A stretch of DNA of 64,000 nt, taken from the NCBI GenBank assembly GCA_026705345.1, contig JAPPAV010000045.1:41899-105898 (forward strand). The letters are read 5' to 3'. The notes under the pieces were generated by a model. It did not search any database, was not told the DNA's origin, and was given only the letters and a program-made list of their open reading frames with translations. Position 1 is the stretch's first letter. Each line of letters opens with the position of its first letter. This document shows positions 9,429 to 19,177 of the stretch, piece by piece. The stretch comes from Gammaproteobacteria bacterium (GTDB lineage Bacteria; Pseudomonadota; Gammaproteobacteria; Pseudomonadales; Azotimanducaceae). The position numbers were made by a program, and so were the translations under genes.

Positions 9429-11045
9429 ATGCACCCGAAGCGGGTCCTAGTCGTCGGCGGCGGGTCGGCCGGATGGACCGCGGCCGCCTACCTGAACGCC
9501 ACGCTCAACGACGCGGGCAATCGGTTCGCCCAGGTGAGCCTCGTCGAGTCGCCGGACATTCCGCGAATCGGCGTCGGCGAGGCGACGATTCCCAACATCC
9601 GCGGAACGCTCGCCGCCATTGGCATCGACGAGACGGACTTCCTCAAGGCCGTGGATGGCACCTTCAAGCAGTCCATCCGGTTCGTCAATTGGCTGGATAC
9701 CCGCCGACGGTTCTACCACCACCCGTTCAGCCGCTACAGTTCCGGGCAAACCGATGCCGGTCGTCGCTGGCTGATGAGCGATCGATCGGTCCCTTTCATC
9801 AATACCGTCTCCGCACAGCCGATATTCTGCGAAATGGGTTTGGCGGCCAAGACGCTCGCCAACCAGGACGCCGGCCTGTCCCTGGACTACGCCTTCCACA
9901 TGGACGCGCAGAAGTTCGCCCACCTGCTGACCGCCTTCTCGACCGCACGGGGCGTACAACACCATCTTGATCGGGTCGTCGGTGTCGACATGCACGAGAA
10001 CGGCCATATCGCCGCCGTCAAGACGGCCTCCGGCAAGCGACTCGAAGCCGACCTCTTCGTGGACTCCACGGGATTCTCCGCCCAACTGATCGGGAAACAA
10101 CTCGGCGTGGGCTACACCGACTGTTCCCGATGGCTGCTCTGCGACCGGGCCGTCACGATGAACGTGCCCTACGAACACCACTATCCGGGCTACGTTCGGC
10201 CCTACACGACGGCTACGGCGTTATCGGCTGGTTGGGTCTGGGAGATTCCCCTGCAGACCCGCCGGTCCCTCGGCTACGTCTACTCCAGCGATTTCATCGG
10301 CGACGACGCGGCGGAACGGGAATTGAGAGCCTTCGAGGGCGACCATTGCGAGCAGATGCCTTCCCGCATCGTCCGGTTCCGAGTGGGGCGGCGCGAGGCG
10401 CAATGGGCCGCGAACTGCGTGGCGGTCGGGCTCGCCGGCGGATTCATCGAGCCGCTGGAATCGACGGGCCTTTACCTCAGCCAGATTGCCAGTTCCGTAC
10501 TGGCTGAGCACTTCCCCCTCGGCGACGACATGGCGCCGCTGGCGTTCCGGTTCAACCGGATACTCGCGAACCGGTTCTACGAGATTCTCGATTTCATCAA
10601 CATGCACTACTGCACGACCCGGCGCCGCGACACGCCCTTCTGGCGCGAAGTCGCGCGCCCGGAGCGGATCAACGACCGGCTCAAGGCCAAGCTCGAGTAC
10701 TGGCGCATCAAGCCGCCGTCGGTCTCGGACTTCGAAGACCAGTTCTTTCCGGGGCATCCCGACGCACGCCTGGAATCCGGCGGCATCAACGGCGACAACC
10801 GGTATCCCGTCGACACCGGCCGCCTGTGGAACCACTACAGCTACGAAACCGTGCTCTACGGCATGGACTGTCTGCGCGACGAGTGCAACGGGTGGTTCGG
10901 CGAAGCACGGTCACGACCGGCGGTGCTGCAGAAGGTATTGGACGCGATCAAGACAGGTCCCAGTACGCTGCCCCCGCACGGTGAATGGCTGAAACGGGTG
11001 GTGGGAATGGACGATTTTCCCAGCACGCGCGACGCCGCGCTCTGA
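9429..11045 (+). CDS. Flavin-dependent tryptophan-halogenase family protein
   Basis: The 538-residue protein has the halogenase signature set: GGGSAGWTAAAYL at residues 10-22, GVGEATIPNIR near 49, a lysine at residue 80 in GTFKQSIRFVNW where PrnA has its catalytic Lys79, and the GWVWEIPL form of the WxWxIP motif near residue 267. FADH2 would come from a separate reductase, which is not seen next to it. The start at 9429 is the ATG just before the Rossmann strand; an in-frame ATG at 9390 would overlap the previous gene. Both halogenase motifs are intact, but many relatives have unknown substrates and some may not halogenate. Confidence 0.85.
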   Translation: MHPKRVLVVGGGSAGWTAAAYLNATLNDAGNRFAQVSLVESPDIPRIGVGEATIPNIRGTLAAIGIDETDFLKAVDGTFKQSIRFVNWLDTRRRFYHHPFSRYSSGQTDAGRRWLMSDRSVPFINTVSAQPIFCEMGLAAKTLANQDAGLSLDYAFHMDAQKFAHLLTAFSTARGVQHHLDRVVGVDMHENGHIAAVKTASGKRLEADLFVDSTGFSAQLIGKQLGVGYTDCSRWLLCDRAVTMNVPYEHHYPGYVRPYTTATALSAGWVWEIPLQTRRSLGYVYSSDFIGDDAAERELRAFEGDHCEQMPSRIVRFRVGRREAQWAANCVAVGLAGGFIEPLESTGLYLSQIASSVLAEHFPLGDDMAPLAFRFNRILANRFYEILDFINMHYCTTRRRDTPFWREVARPERINDRLKAKLEYWRIKPPSVSDFEDQFFPGHPDARLESGGINGDNRYPVDTGRLWNHYSYETVLYGMDCLRDECNGWFGEARSRPAVLQKVLDAIKTGPSTLPPHGEWLKRVVGMDDFPSTRDAAL

Positions 11046-11051
11046 TGGGCG

Positions 11052-11112
11052 CGTTAGGGTCGAGCGGGCGACCGCAAGGGTCGAGCGGGCGACCACAAGG
11101 GTCGCCCCTACG
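11052..11112. repeat. REP element, partial with internal duplication
   Basis: A right-hand REP (GGGCGACCACAAGGGTCGCC followed by CCTACG) ends at 11112. It is preceded by a repeated unit, GGGTCGAGCGGGCGACC, present twice in direct orientation. It fills most of the gap between the halogenase stop and the next start, and ends ten bases before that ATG, so it probably forms part of the 5' leader of the MTHFR-like gene. Confidence 0.7.
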
Positions 11113-11122
11113 AAGTGGAGCC

Positions 11123-12013
11123 ATGGGCTTTGGCGAGGCGCTGCGCTCGAAGGACTTCGTCGTCACGGCACACGTGAACCTTTCGCGCGCGCCCGACACC
11201 GACGCGCTGTTGCAGCAAGGGGAAGACCTGCGGGAATTCGTCGACGCCGTCCAGGTAACCGACAATCCCGGCGCCGAGGTGCACATGTCGGGTGTCGCTG
11301 CGGCAGCCCTGCTCGCGCGCCAGGGCGTCGATCCCGTGCTGCACATGACCTGCCGCGACCGAAACCGCATCGCGTTGCAGAGCGACCTGATCGGCGCCGT
11401 TGCACTCGGCGTCGGCAGCATCCTCGTGATGCGGGGAGACCGGATCCCGGAGCGCATGAAGCCCAAGGTGCGCAGCGTCTTCGACACCGACGCCAAGGAG
11501 CTCATGGCGTTCGCCCGGGGACTGAAGGACTCCCAGGATGTGTCGCTCGTCGCCGACCTCCTGATCGGGGCGACGGCCACCGTGTTCGATCCCGAGTCCG
11601 GCTGGGCCCCGGTGAATCTCGCCGCGAAATGCGACGCCGGCGCGAACTTCATCCAGACCCAGCTATGCTTCGATATGGACGTCGTTCGAAACTACATGGC
11701 GCAACTGGTGGCAGCGAAACTGACGCACCGGGCTAGCTTCCTCATGGCATTGACGCCGCTCCCATCCGCCGAGGCCGCGCGTTGGATCAAGGACAACGTC
11801 AAGGCCGCCCTCGTGCCGCCGCCGGTCATCGCGCGGATGGAACAGGCGGCGGATCCCGAGCGCGAGGGCATCGAGATATGCGCCGAGATGCTTGCCGAGT
11901 TGGCGACCATACCCGGCGTCTCGGGAGCGAGCCTCCTGCCGCTCGGCCGCCTCGACGCGATTCCCGCCGCCATAGGAGCCTCTGGGGTGCGCTCTCCCGG
12001 CGGCGCTACGTAG
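11123..12013 (+). CDS. Methylenetetrahydrofolate reductase (MetF) family protein
   Basis: The 296-residue protein has the MTHFR barrel layout: VVTAHVNLSRAPDTDALL at strand 1, AVQVTDNPGAEVHMS, HMTCRDRNRIALQSDLIGA, and ILVMRGDRI for the FAD-loop region, then AGANFIQTQLCFD. These correspond to blocks that bind FAD and folate in MetF. It lacks the usual MetF termini, so it may be a specialised member used in one-carbon catabolism rather than methionine synthesis. The ATG at 11123 follows a GTGGAG; an upstream in-frame start would translate the REP element. A 12-base palindrome (CGCTACGTAGCG) spans its stop and the next start. Confidence 0.8.
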   Translation: MGFGEALRSKDFVVTAHVNLSRAPDTDALLQQGEDLREFVDAVQVTDNPGAEVHMSGVAAAALLARQGVDPVLHMTCRDRNRIALQSDLIGAVALGVGSILVMRGDRIPERMKPKVRSVFDTDAKELMAFARGLKDSQDVSLVADLLIGATATVFDPESGWAPVNLAAKCDAGANFIQTQLCFDMDVVRNYMAQLVAAKLTHRASFLMALTPLPSAEAARWIKDNVKAALVPPPVIARMEQAADPEREGIEICAEMLAELATIPGVSGASLLPLGRLDAIPAAIGASGVRSPGGAT

Positions 12014-12014
12014 C

Positions 12015-14048
12015 GTGAGAGAGTCCACTCCCAGTCAACAGCAACAACGGCAACTGTTCGCGCGGGCGCAGCGCTTGCTGCAGACCGGCGAGGCCGAACC
12101 GGCGCAGGCCATTTGCGCCGACGTGCTAGCACGGTATCCCGAGGACGCCAACTTCCTCTGTCTCTCGGCGCAGACGCTCATCAGACTTCGGCGTTTCGAC
12201 GAAGCCGAGGTGCAGATCGAGGCAGCGCTAGGGATCTTCCCGAGATTCGAGCGTGCGCACGAAACCCGGGGCGATCTGCTGGTCGCGCGAGGTGACCTGT
12301 CGGACGCGGTCGAGGCGCTGGAGGACGCCCTGCGACTCGATCCCACCCGGCAACAGACGCGTCTCAAGCTTGGCCGGCTTTTCCTGCGCATGGGCTACGT
12401 GGACAAGGCGCGGCGACTTCGCGGCGAGTTCCTGAAAGGCGGCGCCGAAAACCCGGAAATCATCCGGGCCACCAACTTGGAGAAGGAGGAGAAGCTCGCC
12501 GAAGCCGAGCAGGTCTACCGGCGGATTCTCACCCGCCATCCCGACAACGTCACGGCCATGCGGTTGTGGGCCCGGCTCGGCATCCGGCAAAACCGCCATG
12601 CGGAAGCGGAGACCCTGCTGGCCCGGGCCGTCGAGGTGGCCCCCGACTTCAAACAGGCATGGGCGGACCTCGTCACCGTGCAGTACGAGCAACAGAAACT
12701 CGACGAAGCTGCCGAGAGCGCAAGACGGCTCATCAAGCTGGACCCGCGCCTTCCGAACGGATACCTGCTGTTGGCGTCCGCCCGTGCGTCGGCGGGACAC
12801 CACGACGAGGCTCTCAATGCCTTCGACGATGCCCTCGCCATCGCGCCGCAGCACGTCGGTGCCTTGTGCGGCAGGGGCAACGTCTGTCGCACGGTCGGCG
12901 ATCAAGCCGGGGCAATCACGGCGTTTCGACGCAGCATCGAGGCGAACCCGCTGCACGCCGAGGCGTACTGGAACCTTGCGAATCTGAAGACGTTCAGTTT
13001 CGACGACACCGAACTCGACGACATGCTCCACCTTCTCGGCGACGAGCGGATCCCACCCGAGGGACAGGTCCAGTTGAACAACGCCCTCGGTCTCGGGTTC
13101 GAGGCCCGGGGCGACTACGACCGGGCGTTCCAGTACATCGACCGAGGCAACAGCCTGCGGCGGGAGCAGGAGTTCTACGACCGCGTCGAGAACGAAGAGA
13201 CGGTGGACATGTCCATCGACGTCTTTGACGTGGCATTCCTCCATGCCGACGCGGGTCGTGGCGAGCCCGATCCCGCGCCCATTTTCATCGTCGGCTTGCC
13301 GCGATCCGGTTCCACCCTGATCGAGCAGATCCTATCCAGCCATTCGATGGTGGACGGCACCCACGAGTTGCGCGACCTCGGCATGGTTGTCAAGGCCGAT
13401 CCCCGACTCGGCCGTTTCAATCCCCGCTACCCCAAGAGTCTTGTCGACATCGACCCCGAGGCATTCCGCCACCTCGGTGCCGAGTACGTTCGGCGGACGC
13501 GCCGATATCGTGGCGATCGACCGTTCTTCACCGACAAGAACCCGAACAACTTCGTGCACGTGGGTTTGCTCCACCTGATTCTCCCCAACGCGAAAATCAT
13601 CGACGCCAGGCGCCACCCGCTGGACAGCTGCCTCGGTAGCTACAAGCAGCTGTTCGCCCAGGGGCAGCCGTTTTCCTACGACCTCGTGGAACTCGGCGAG
13701 TACTACCTGGAGTACCACCGCCTGATGAGGCACTGGCACGACGTCCTACCGGGGAAGGTACTCGACGTCCGATACGAACAGGTCGTCGCCGATCTCGAAG
13801 GGCAAGTGACCCGGATTCTGGACTACTGCGGTCTCCCTTGGGAGGATGCCTGCCTGCGCTTCCATGAAACCGAACGCGCGGTGAAGTCGGCAAGCTCGGA
13901 GCAGGTGAGACAGCCGATCTATTCCACGTCGGTCAACACCTGGCGCCACTATGAACGGCATCTTGGACCTTTGATCGAAGTCCTGGAGCCCATCTTGATG
14001 GAACTGCCGGCCAGCGAACGACCGGCCAATCTCGGCGGTTCGTCCTGA
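12015..14048 (+). CDS. TPR-repeat sulfotransferase (copy 1)
   Basis: The 677-residue protein has an N-terminal half of tetratricopeptide repeats (residues about 5-400), with typical A-x-x-x-Y/L-P helices. The C-terminal sulfotransferase domain starts with the PAPS 5'-phosphate loop IFIVGLPRSGSTLIEQIL near residues 423-440. The later block DKNPNNFVHVGLLHLILPNA-K, followed by ARRHPLDSCLGSY, supplies the 3'-phosphate site, and a C-terminal RVRQPIYSTS-type segment is present. It probably sulfates, with PAPS, a target held by the TPRs. GTG start, one base after the MTHFR-like gene. A paralogue with the same architecture lies at 34647. Confidence 0.88.
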   Translation: MRESTPSQQQQRQLFARAQRLLQTGEAEPAQAICADVLARYPEDANFLCLSAQTLIRLRRFDEAEVQIEAALGIFPRFERAHETRGDLLVARGDLSDAVEALEDALRLDPTRQQTRLKLGRLFLRMGYVDKARRLRGEFLKGGAENPEIIRATNLEKEEKLAEAEQVYRRILTRHPDNVTAMRLWARLGIRQNRHAEAETLLARAVEVAPDFKQAWADLVTVQYEQQKLDEAAESARRLIKLDPRLPNGYLLLASARASAGHHDEALNAFDDALAIAPQHVGALCGRGNVCRTVGDQAGAITAFRRSIEANPLHAEAYWNLANLKTFSFDDTELDDMLHLLGDERIPPEGQVQLNNALGLGFEARGDYDRAFQYIDRGNSLRREQEFYDRVENEETVDMSIDVFDVAFLHADAGRGEPDPAPIFIVGLPRSGSTLIEQILSSHSMVDGTHELRDLGMVVKADPRLGRFNPRYPKSLVDIDPEAFRHLGAEYVRRTRRYRGDRPFFTDKNPNNFVHVGLLHLILPNAKIIDARRHPLDSCLGSYKQLFAQGQPFSYDLVELGEYYLEYHRLMRHWHDVLPGKVLDVRYEQVVADLEGQVTRILDYCGLPWEDACLRFHETERAVKSASSEQVRQPIYSTSVNTWRHYERHLGPLIEVLEPILMELPASERPANLGGSS

Positions 14049-14060
14049 CTTGACGTCCGC

Positions 14061-14073
14061 TATACATTGTACA
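14061..14073. promoter_or_regulatory. TATACATTGTACA motif, copy 1
   Basis: The 13 bases TATACATTGTACA contain the palindrome TACA-T-TGTA. The identical 13-mer occurs at 24165, just upstream of a gene of the unknown family. Here it sits 13 bases after the sulfotransferase gene and about 345 bases before the TonB receptor. It could be an operator or a -10 region; only the exact repetition supports it. Confidence 0.35.
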
Positions 14074-14119
14074 CCGCCCCTCATTCGGAGGAGTCCAACC
14101 GAAGCAAACGACGAGTGCG

Positions 14120-14243
14120 TTAGGGGCGACGCCTGTCGTCGCCCGCAACGAGTGGGCAGAAATGCCGTGTCGTATGGGAAACTATGGCTTGGCAATCGGC
14201 GACCCTACGCGCACAGGTGGACGCCACAAGGGCGTCCTCTACG
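14120..14243. repeat. REPIN element
   Basis: The left REP is TAGGGGCGACGCCTGTCGTC followed by GCCCG, starting 14121. The right REP in inverted orientation is GGACGCCACAAGGGCGTCC followed by TCTACG, ending 14243. About 70 bases of non-repeated sequence lie between. It occupies the gap before the TonB receptor. The remaining bases 14244-14403 show no gene. Confidence 0.7.
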
Positions 14244-14418
14244 CCGATCCGGCATCGCCGCCGTACGGCCACGAGATCGTTCTATATTGTTGAACAGGCA
14301 CCCTTTCGCATTTGTAATGGCACAGGCCCTGTGCCTATAATCGGATCGGGGTTTGGCGACCGATCGCACTGCATCCGCGCCGGCGCTAGAACTCATCAAG
14401 ACCAGAGGGGATTGATTG

Positions 14419-17038
14419 ATGAGCGATAAGAAACAGTTCGCGCTCCACCCACTCGCCGCCGCCGTCTCCGCCGCCTTGGTCCCGCCAACGACAGCCTTGG
14501 CGCAGGAAGGTGACGATGGGGAGGCCAAGGAAGCCATCGAGGAAGTCATCGTCACCGCCCGCAAGCGGGACGAGAACATCCAGGACATCCCCGCGAGCGT
14601 GCAGGCGATCCGGGAGGACATGCTCGACCAACTCGGTGCGCTGAACACCGAGGACTACGCCCGCATGATCCCGAGCATGACCTGGCTCAACTTCTCCACC
14701 GCGGGCAGCAACTACATCACCTTCCGCGGCATCACGACGGGGACCGACAATTTCATCGCCCAGGCCAGCGCATCGGTCTATCTCGACGAAGTCTCGGTCA
14801 CCCAAACCGGCTCGCAGCCGAATGTCCGCATGATGGACATCAACCGCGTGGAAGCCCTGCAAGGTCCGCAGGGCACGCTCTATGGCGCGGCCGCCCAAGC
14901 CGGGACCCTGCGCATCTACACCAACCAGCCGGACCTCTCGAATGCCGAGTCGCACGTCGACACCAGCATCCGCGCCGGCGGCGAGAGCGCGATGAGCCAC
15001 AGCATCACCGGCGTCCTCAACATGCCCATCGTCGAGGACGTTTTCGCCATCCGCATCGCCGCGCAGACCGCGAAGGACGGCGGCTACATCGACAACGTGC
15101 TGGGCCATACCCCCGACGGTTGGTACGGCTACTCGGTGAGCAGTTCCGAACGCGCCGACTGGGGGAGACTGGACAACTCCCACGTGGTCGAGGACGACTG
15201 GAACTCGGTGGAGTACCTCGCCACCCGAATCCAGGCTCGCTGGCAGGTCAACGACAACTGGGCGGTGACGGCCAGCCACAACTACGCGAAGAACGAGGCC
15301 CAAGGCGCCAACGACTACAACCCGTTCGTCGGCGACCTTGAAACCGTCGCGTTCAACAAGAACTACCGGCAGGACGAATGGGATCTGTTCTCCCTGACCG
15401 TTGAAGCCGATCTCGGCTTCGCCCAGTTCGTCTCGGCGACCAGTTTCTTCGACCGCCAGTACGACTACTCGCTGGACGGCACCGTCTACTTCAAGTACTA
15501 CCACGCCTGGGGCTGCGAATCCCGATCCGACGCGGCGTACTACTACTGGCTGTGGGTCAACCCGAACACGGGGCTGGCGGTGTACTACCCGCAGTACTGC
15601 ATCATGCCCACCGCCGTCGGTGGCAATCCCTACCAGCAGGGCGATTATCTCGGCGTTCTCGAAGGGCCGTCTTGGAATGACAAGTTCGCACAGGAACTCC
15701 GCCTTTCCAGCCAAGGCGAGACGTTCGACTGGCTGCTCGGCTTCTACTACGAGGAGAGCAGCGACAACTGGGACTCCGTGTGGATGAAGTCCACCTCCCA
15801 TGACTACCAGGACTCGCTCTCACTGCGGTATTTCGAAGATCGCTACGGCCAGTCGTTCCCCAACGCCGAATACGCCTTCCTGTCCACCGACCGGACCAAC
15901 TGGCAGCAGACGGCGTTGTTCGGCGAGGTCATCTGGCATTTGAGCGACGAACTGCATCTGACCGTCGGCGGTCGTTACTTCTCGACGGAGAACGACAAGC
16001 AGTACCTCAAGTACCACGCGGGCCACACCGGGTCGGGCGGACGACAGGTCGGCGGCGCTCTGCAGCCGATTTCCCAACCGGGCACGGGGGGCTTCGCGGT
16101 CGCCCATTCCGAGATCAGCGAATTCGTGCCGAAGTTCACGCTTAGCTACGCCTTCGACGACGACAAGATGGTCTACGCGACCTACACCGAGGGGTTCCGG
16201 ACGGGCGGCACGAACCGCAACAACGGCCGGGCCGACTGGTCGCGCACCTTCTTCCCGCAGACCTTCGAGCCCGATGTCGTCGCCAGACAACGAAGTGGGT
16301 GTCCGCACCCAGTTCGCGGACGGCACGATGCAGTTGAACGCCAGCTATTTCTACATGGACTGGGATGACTTCCAGATCGAGGTGGTCGACCCCAGCGGCC
16401 AATCCTGCACGGCGGAAGTCCCCGTCATCTGCGGCAACCCGTGGCTCAAGGTCGTCGGAAACGTCGGCGATGCCCACACCGCCGGTTTCCTCGTGGAAGC
16501 CGAGTGGGTTCCCGCCGACGGCTGGGATCTCGGTGCCAACGCCCAGTGGCTGGAGGCGCAGTCCGACGAAGAGATCATCTTGAACGCCCGGCTGAACTCG
16601 GCAGGCGAGCCGAGGGCGGTGGTTACCGAGGGTCTCGAACTGCCCAATACGCCGGACCTGCAGGTCTCGGCCTGGGGCAGCTACACCTGGTCGACGTCGA
16701 TGGTGCCGGGCGGGCAGTTCACGCTCTCCGGGAGCTATTCGTACCGCGGCGAATCCCGAAACCGGTTCATCCCGCAGCCGGAGTCCTCCGCGAACCCCTC
16801 GTTCACCAACGAGGCGTATCACTGGCTCGGTGCAAGACTGGCCCTCTGGGCCGGCGAGGCTGACTGGCAAGTGGACGTATTCGTCAACAACCTGACGGAC
16901 GAGCGGGCCGACTACTGGCACGGCACCGGAAACTTCGAGTGGCAGTTTTCGCACTCGACGGACTACGAACACTACCACCGGGTCTGGACCAACCGCCCGC
17001 GGGAGTTCGGCATTCGCTTTGCGAAGTGGTGGCGGTGA
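14419..17038 (+). pseudogene. TonB-dependent receptor, interrupted by one frameshift near 16285
   Basis: An outer-membrane barrel for energised uptake. The first part (14419 to about 16285) has a signal peptide ending in ALAQ, the TonB box EEVIVTARKR, a plug domain with DIPASVQAI, RGITTGTDN and VEALQGPQGTLYGA, and barrel strands. After FEPDVV the frame is lost; the sense continues in another frame from about 16284 (DNEVGVRTQFADGTMQLNAS) to the C-terminal FGIRFAKWWR at 17038. Together they make one ordinary receptor of about 870 residues. The ATG at 14419 follows AGAGGGG. This is either real inactivation or a one-base sequence error. It lies directly upstream of two Tat-exported proteins of unknown family. 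Confidence 0.85.
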
Positions 17039-17042
17039 CCTC

Positions 17043-17140
17043 GTAGGGGCGACCCTATCGCGCCCGCCAGGGCGCGCGGTCGCCCGCGACCTCGTGTTGA
17101 AACGCAATCTGGACGGGACGCCACAAGGGCGTCCCCTACG
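17043..17140. repeat. REPIN element at the 5' end of the next gene
   Basis: The left REP starts GTAGGGGCGACC and closes with GGTCGCCC, with an extra nested hairpin (GCGCCCGCCAGGGCGC) in its loop. The right REP is the inverted form GGGACGCCACAAGGGCGTCC followed by CCTACG. It begins five bases after the TonB receptor stop and runs into the region where the following gene must start. Confidence 0.75.
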
Positions 17141-18125
17141 AGCACACCCCGACGCCAGTCGGGTCTACCGAACGGCCGCGTTCAGCCGGCGCGAAGTGAT
17201 GTGCGGATTGGTCGCCGGGGGCATCGCTGCGAGCCCTTTCGTTTCGAAAATGGCTCTGGCCGCGCGGGACACTGGCGACACCCGAATGCAGGCTCGCATG
17301 TTCTTCGAGCCGCATATCCCAAGCGCGTTGCGGCGGGCGCTTCAATACGCCGGCGAGGACGGCTTCGTGGCGTCCATGCCCCAGTTGCTGCACGCCCGAA
17401 CCAACGCCAACTACGACAACATCATCTGGAACACCTGGTTCACCGCGAACTCCGAGGAGAACATCGTCACCACGCCTCAGGGAAACCATGTGGTCGTCGC
17501 GGTCCACGGCGGCGGAATCCTGGCATCGCCCGAACGGATGGAACGCAGCCTGCACGCAGATCTCAGCCGCGACAACCCGGCGGGTCTGACCGGCCAGACC
17601 GCCATCAAGATCTCCCCAAAAGAAGCCCGAGATATCCTGCAGGGACGGCTACCAGACAGTTCGGAGATCCCCGTCTACCCGTTCGCCGAGTTCAAGCGCG
17701 GCGTCGCGAACCTACCGAGACGCTACGGCGTAGTTCTGGATTTCGAATTGGCCCGCCAGGCCAAGCGGGGCTACGAGCGTTTCGACGTGCTGAAGGACGA
17801 ACCGAATATGATTGCCCGGGCCGGCGGCGTCGAACCGTTGGCCGCCTATCTCGACAAGTTCCAAGCCCGCAACAACACCGAGTTGATGGGCAACTGGCAC
17901 CCCTACAACCGAATCGATCCCGATCAACCCCAGGTGCGCATCCCGTTCCTCGCCGGCAACCGGGGCGGCACCGGCAGCGAAGGCAAGGACCAGGGTTTGG
18001 GCTGGGGATACGACGCGGAGTACGGCATGGGCGGGGACGCCAGCACCGTCGGTATGGCCCGATACGTTGCCCTCGCGCCGAGGAACGTCGCTGCCAGCCT
18101 GCGCGACCTGGACTTTGAGCTTTGA
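17094..18125 (+). CDS. Unknown-family protein, member 1 (Tat-exported)
   Basis: I do not recognise this family. The core (about 280 residues from MQARMFFEPHIP onward) shares with four others here the blocks DGFVASMPQLLHAR, YDNIIWNTWFTANSEE, VHGGGILASPE, EIPVYPFAEFKRG, NMIARAGG, MGNWHPYNRIDPDQPQ and a C-terminal MARYVALAPR. An N-terminal Tat-like leader (SRREVMCGLVAGG) precedes the core, so it is probably periplasmic. No convincing start follows the REPIN: GTG 17094 or TTG 17097 lie inside it and ATG 17199 would cut the RR motif. The REPIN may have displaced the native start. It overlaps member 2 by four bases (TTGA). Three conserved His could bind metal, which is speculation. Confidence 0.75.
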   Translation: MLKRNLDGTPQGRPLRAHPDASRVYRTAAFSRREVMCGLVAGGIAASPFVSKMALAARDTGDTRMQARMFFEPHIPSALRRALQYAGEDGFVASMPQLLHARTNANYDNIIWNTWFTANSEENIVTTPQGNHVVVAVHGGGILASPERMERSLHADLSRDNPAGLTGQTAIKISPKEARDILQGRLPDSSEIPVYPFAEFKRGVANLPRRYGVVLDFELARQAKRGYERFDVLKDEPNMIARAGGVEPLAAYLDKFQARNNTELMGNWHPYNRIDPDQPQVRIPFLAGNRGGTGSEGKDQGLGWGYDAEYGMGGDASTVGMARYVALAPRNVAASLRDLDFEL

Positions 18126-19111
18126 CCAGGCCGCCGACGGGACGCCGGGTGGAAGGGGTCCTTAACCGTCGTCACCTCCTGCAAACGCTTGCGGTGGCCG
18201 GGCTGGGTGCGGGTCCACTGCTCCTCCTTCGAACCCTGGCTGACGAACACGCGACCAGCGGCACGCGTATGGTCGCGGCCATCTTCTTCGACTCCTACGC
18301 CACGGCGGCGCTTAGGAGCGCACTGCGCTATGCCGGCGACGACGGCTTCGTGGCATCTCTACCGCAGTTGCTGCACGCACGGGTGAACGCCAGCTACGAC
18401 AACGTCATCTGGAACACTTGGTTCACGGCCAATTCCGAGGAGAGCATCGTCACAACACCGCAAGGGCGCCACGTCGTCGTCGTAGTCCATGGCGGCGGCA
18501 TCTTCGCGACGCCCGACCGCCTGGAACGAAGCTACCGGGCGAACCTCGATCGTCTGAATCCCGATGGCCTGACCGGCCAATATGCCGCCAAGATCACCCC
18601 TCGGGAAGCCCGCGATCTACTCGACCGGGGGAAGTTGCCGGATGGCAGCACCATTCCGATGTATGCCTACAACGAGATCAGCCAAGGCATCACCGAGGCG
18701 CCAATGCAGCATGGCATTGTCCTCGACTACCAACTCGCGAAGAAGTCAACCAGCGGGTACGAACTGTTCAGGAACCTACGGCGTGACCCCCTGATGATCG
18801 CCCGTGCCGGTGGTCCAGAAGCGGCCGAGGCCTATCTCGACAAGGCAGCAGCCCGCCACGGCACCCGGCGGATGGGGAGCTTCCATCCCTTCAATCGAAT
18901 CGATCCCGATCAACCCCAGACCCGGCTTCTCAACCTGGGTGGCAACCAAGGGGGTCTCAACAGCGAGGGCAACGACCAGGGCCTCGGCTTGGGTTACGAC
19001 CTGGATTGGGGTATCAGCGGCAACAACGGTTTGGTCGATATGGCCCGCTACGTTGCGGTCGCGCCCCGGGACCCCGCCAAGAGCCTGCAACACCTCGATT
19101 TCGAGTTGTGA
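18122..19111 (+). CDS. Unknown-family protein, member 2 (Tat-exported)
   Basis: The 329-residue protein has the same core as member 1 (DGFVASLPQLLHAR, YDNVIWNTWFTANSEE, VHGGGIFATPD, LMIARAGG, FNRIDPDQPQTR, MARYVAVAPR, and a C-terminal LDFEL). The leader is LNRRHLLQTLAVAGLG, a Tat-type RR followed by a hydrophobic stretch, so it should be exported folded. Two core positions differ from the other members: MGNWHP is MGSFHP and the IPVYPF block is IPMYAY. The TTG start overlaps the stop of member 1; GTG 18149 is an alternative. It is most likely co-transcribed with member 1 downstream of the TonB receptor. Confidence 0.8.
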   Translation: MTRPPTGRRVEGVLNRRHLLQTLAVAGLGAGPLLLLRTLADEHATSGTRMVAAIFFDSYATAALRSALRYAGDDGFVASLPQLLHARVNASYDNVIWNTWFTANSEESIVTTPQGRHVVVVVHGGGIFATPDRLERSYRANLDRLNPDGLTGQYAAKITPREARDLLDRGKLPDGSTIPMYAYNEISQGITEAPMQHGIVLDYQLAKKSTSGYELFRNLRRDPLMIARAGGPEAAEAYLDKAAARHGTRRMGSFHPFNRIDPDQPQTRLLNLGGNQGGLNSEGNDQGLGLGYDLDWGISGNNGLVDMARYVAVAPRDPAKSLQHLDFEL

Positions 19112-19177
19112 GGGATCGCGCCGTTGTCGGGTCCCGGTGACCGGCACGCCTGTGCAATTCAATGCGTCGTGGACTTG

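Noticed and set aside
12005..12016. 12-base palindrome CGCTACGTAGCG at a gene junction
   Set aside because: Short, only one copy, and constrained by a stop and start codon; no further structure.
14386..15801. A long open frame antisense to the TonB receptor
   Set aside because: No family motifs; typical of high-GC antisense frames.
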